A stretch of 64,000 nt of DNA from Agreia sp. VKM Ac-1783. Lineage in GTDB: Bacteria > Actinomycetota > Actinomycetes > Actinomycetales > Microbacteriaceae. Below, piece by piece: positions 62,601 through 64,000 of the stretch. Location: positions 248,001-312,000 of the forward strand of contig NZ_FXWI01000003.1 in NCBI RefSeq assembly GCF_900177765.1, given 5' to 3'. Within the stretch, counting starts at the first letter, position 1; each line of letters starts with the position of its first letter. Under the pieces are notes generated by a model that had not been told where the DNA came from, ran no database searches, and was given only the letters and a program-made list of their open reading frames with translations. The position numbers and the translations under genes were made by a program.

Positions 62601-63109
62601 CCGAGGAGGTTCACGTTGAGCTTCGTTCCCTCACCGTGGTTGCGCAGCTTCGCGATGGCCGCGCCGAGTCGGGCGTCAGTCGCGTCGATGATGAGGTGCC
62701 CGACCATGCCGCGCAGAACCTTGCGAGCGATGGGGATGGCGATGGCTGGCGCGATCGGAGCCGCCAGGCCGCCGAGGCGTACCGCACTCTTCAGGTACCA
62801 GGGCAGGAAGGCGGGCACGTCGGGAGCGAGGGCGCGCAGGTTGCGGGCTGCTACGCCGAGGTCCTCGGGGCGCACGACGCCGTCGACGAATCCGACGGTG
62901 AAGTCGAGCCCCTTCGGGTCCTTGAGAACGCCAGCCAGGCGCTGGGCGGACGCGTCGGCGGGGATGGCCGCGGCCTCCGTGAGCCAGCGCCGAACGAGGG
63001 CGGTCACTGCCTCGGGGGTGGGCAGGTCGGAGAGGGAGTCGGGGCGTGAACGGGTCGCGGCGTCGAGGGCCTCGATTGTCGCTTCCGGGTTAGAGGCAAT
63101 GTCGGTCAT
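59621..63109 (-). CDS. putA: Bifunctional proline dehydrogenase / L-glutamate gamma-semialdehyde dehydrogenase
   Basis: 1162 aa. It oxidises proline to glutamate in two channelled steps. The PRODH barrel (about 85-450) shows YVSIKVSSTVAPHSAW, FINLDMEEYKDLDLTM and the FAD/proline signature region VRIVKGANLPMEE; the ALDH domain (about 510-980) shows VVAPPWNFPVAIPAG, LAETSGKNAIIV with the catalytic Glu, and GQKC766SAASLV with the catalytic Cys. There is no N-terminal ribbon-helix-helix DNA-binding domain, so it is not an autorepressor as in E. coli. About 170 C-terminal residues extend past the ALDH domain. A CATACT element is 6 nt before the ATG. Divergent from a LysR gene. Confidence 0.95.
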   Translation of the reverse strand: MTDIASNPEATIEALDAATRSRPDSLSDLPTPEAVTALVRRWLTEAAAIPADASAQRLAGVLKDPKGLDFTVGFVDGVVRPEDLGVAARNLRALAPDVPAFLPWYLKSAVRLGGLAAPIAPAIAIPIARKVLRGMVGHLIIDATDARLGAAIAKLRNHGEGTKLNVNLLGEAVLGEAEAARRLEGTHRLLARDDVDYVSIKVSSTVAPHSAWAFDEAVAHIVERLTPLFERAAKATPAKFINLDMEEYKDLDLTMAVFMRILDDPRFHELEAGIVLQAYLPDALSAMIRLQDWASARRAAGGAGVKVRIVKGANLPMEEVEASLHGWPLATWSTKQQSDTNYKRVVNYSLHPDRIDNVRIGVAGHNLFDIAFAWLLAQKRGVTDGLEFEMLLGMAQGQAEAVRREVGSLLLYTPVVHPQEFDVAIAYLIRRLEEGASQQNFMSAVFELSENEALFTRERERFEASLAELDDAVPQPNRTQNRGASEAKAARSGFDNAADTDPALPQNRAWGLEILRRVPSSLLGDDTIAASIVHDENELDAVIQTAADAGSAWGRLSGAERAEVLHRAGDELALSRADLMEVMASETGKTLDQSDPEISEAIDFAHFYAERARELDAVDGATFVPSTLTVVAPPWNFPVAIPAGSTLAALAAGSAVVIKPARQARRSGAVMVEALWRAGVPREALRLVQLADQSLGRALIAHDAVDRVILTGGYETAELFRSFRPDVPLLAETSGKNAIIVTPSADLDLAVKDVVSSAFGHAGQKCSAASLVILVGSVATSRRFRTQLVDAVSSLTVGYPADPSTQMGPIIEKAKGKLLSGLTTLGDGEKWLVEPKRLDDSGALWSPGVRAGVRRGSEYHLTEYFGPILGIMTAATLEEAIEIQNEIDYGLTAGLHSLNSAELGVWLSRIQAGNLYVNRGTTGAIVRRQPFGGWKKSVVGPGSKAGGPNYLLGLGSWQTAVSHADAPVANASVRRLIDAAATELSADDFGSLRRAAASDAAAWASEFGLARDVSGLSAERNVFRYVPRPVTVRFGSDATDASVVRVLAAAFVSGAPIEVSAAVALPAQLRAAVAECGLSMRIESDEAWLARANTMTDATVRLVGASAGALAIATGGRPDLAVYDGEATESGRIELLPFLHEQAVSITAHRFGTPNHLSDNLI

Positions 63110-63150
63110 GGGTTCAGTATGGGATCACGCTCACGTTAGATAAAGTGATC

Positions 63151-63167
63151 GTTTATAACCAATAAAC
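63151..63167. promoter_or_regulatory. Palindrome in the putA/LysR divergent promoter
   Basis: GTTTAT-N5-ATAAAC, a perfect 17-bp inverted repeat in an AT-rich 90-bp gap (63110-63199). It fits a LysR-type recognition site controlling putA and the regulator. Confidence 0.6.
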
Positions 63168-63199
63168 ATCAGTCCAGCCGATGAATAGAAGGCGTGATC

Positions 63200-64000
63200 A
63201 TGCTCGATGCCCGGCGCCTGCGCATCCTGCGCGAACTCAAGATCCGAGGCACCCTCGCCGAGGTCGCGTCAGCCATGAACTTCAGCCCGTCATCCGTGTC
63301 GCAGCAGCTCGCGCTGCTCGAAAAAGAGACAGGCGTCGAGCTGCTGCGCAAGGTCGGACGGCGTGTACAGCTCACCGCGCAGGCCGAGATCCTGGTGGCT
63401 CAGACCGCCGCAATGCTCGAGATCCTCGAGAGCGCAGAGGCGACGCTCGCAGCATCGCTGACCGCCGTCACCGGCAGCGTGCGGGTCGCCGTGTTCCAGT
63501 CGGCCGCGCTCGCCCTGATGCCGGATGCGCTGAGCCTCATGCGCTCCCGCTATCCCGAGGTGCGGGTCGAGATGGTGCAGCGTGAGCCCGAGACGGCGCT
63601 CTACGAGACCTGGGCCCGGGACTTCGACATGGTGGTCGCCGAGGAGTACCCGGCCCACGCGGCGCCGCGGCATCCGGAACTCGACAAGAAGTGGCTCACG
63701 AGCGACGCGGTCTCGCTGGCCGTTCCTCCCCTCGCGCGTCAGATCCACGCGGTCGAGTCGATCGAGGATGCGCACGACCTGCCCTGGGTGATGGAGCCGG
63801 CGGGCGCCGCCTCCCGGCACTGGGCGCTGCAGCGCTGCCGCATCGCCGGATTCGAGCCCGACGTGCGCTACGAGACGGCCGACCTTCAGGCGCAGATCCG
63901 CCTCATCGAGTCGGGCAACGCGGTGGCGCTGATGCCGGAGCTCGTGTGGGCAGGGCGCGAGACGAGCTGCCGACTCATCGAACTGGCGGGGGATGCGCGC
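63200..64000 (+). CDS. LysR family transcriptional regulator (cut by window end)
   Basis: 267 codons are present and open to the right edge, so the C-terminus is missing. The HTH is at residues 1-60: MLDARRLRILRELKIRGTLA, then MNFSPSSVSQQLALLEKE and GRRVQLT. The ligand domain begins near residue 90 (GSVRVAVFQSAALALMP). A GTG 6 bp upstream in frame is an alternative start. It diverges from putA and probably activates it in response to proline or a related amino acid. Confidence 0.88.
   Translation, partial: MLDARRLRILRELKIRGTLAEVASAMNFSPSSVSQQLALLEKETGVELLRKVGRRVQLTAQAEILVAQTAAMLEILESAEATLAASLTAVTGSVRVAVFQSAALALMPDALSLMRSRYPEVRVEMVQREPETALYETWARDFDMVVAEEYPAHAAPRHPELDKKWLTSDAVSLAVPPLARQIHAVESIEDAHDLPWVMEPAGAASRHWALQRCRIAGFEPDVRYETADLQAQIRLIESGNAVALMPELVWAGRETSCRLIELAGDAR

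Overview
The window is high-GC DNA (long spurious antisense reading frames, third codon positions almost always G or C, frequent GATGC/GCATC words) and looks like the chromosome of an actinobacterium, most probably family Microbacteriaceae. The reasons are the gene content (AztCD zinc uptake, LpqF-like serine hydrolase, DUF6458, TIGR02611, LAxTG surface protein, F420-type luciferase-like oxidoreductase), many promoters whose -10 hexamer lies 6-7 nt before the start codon (leaderless mRNAs), and dispersed CTCGATACG / CTACTCGACCAGCGCA repeats. The family assignment is an inference. I see no rRNA, tRNA, CRISPR array, integrase, transposase or phage gene.

Layout. 1-2.3 kb: end of a zinc transporter operon (aztC, aztD). 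2.3-19.1 kb: housekeeping and small-molecule enzymes: VOC protein, hydrolase, a two-peptide micro-operon, Lrp regulator diverging from ald, sbcDC, a PhzF-like isomerase, an LpqF-like lipoprotein, a PlsC-like acyltransferase, a class V aminotransferase with a methyltransferase, LysR, and two aldo/keto reductases. 19.2-29 kb: membrane genes: a CNNM/CorC-like protein preceded by a 30-aa leaderless ORF, an RDD protein, a TetR-controlled oxidoreductase/DUF1304 pair, DUF6458, a Ser/Thr kinase, and an aminoacyl-phosphatidylglycerol synthase with its probable esterase partner. 29-32 kb: a MacB-type ABC efflux operon. 32.3-35.9 kb: a hypothetical protein, a degenerate EAL plus DICT-like protein, and a secreted, probably sortase-anchored acid phosphatase behind a PHO-box-like direct repeat.

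36-42.9 kb is an accessory block: amidohydrolase, TetR-MFS pump, TetR/SDR and TetR/YhgE-like exporter, with palindromic operator candidates between the divergent genes and Shine-Dalgarno-led starts, unlike the leaderless style of the flanks. 43-47.3 kb: a Pro-rich membrane protein, phosphoketolase and a PGPGW protein. 47.7-51.9 kb: a fructose operon (DeoR regulator, fruK, fruA, ptsH). 52-59.4 kb: an HxlR/VOC operon with a clear operator, an aldo/keto reductase, a LLM oxidoreductase, MarR, CYTH-CHAD, an HTH protein, a large nested hairpin and an M18 aminopeptidase. 59.6-64 kb: bifunctional proline dehydrogenase putA, diverging from a LysR gene cut by the window end.

How the parts fit: fructose uptake and phosphorylation plus phosphoketolase serve sugar catabolism; putA and ald serve amino-acid catabolism; the kinase, aminoacyl-PG pair, MacB pump and accessory block concern the envelope and toxic compounds. 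Four clusters of one repeat family sit between genes, three of them between convergent genes, where they can fold as bidirectional terminators.
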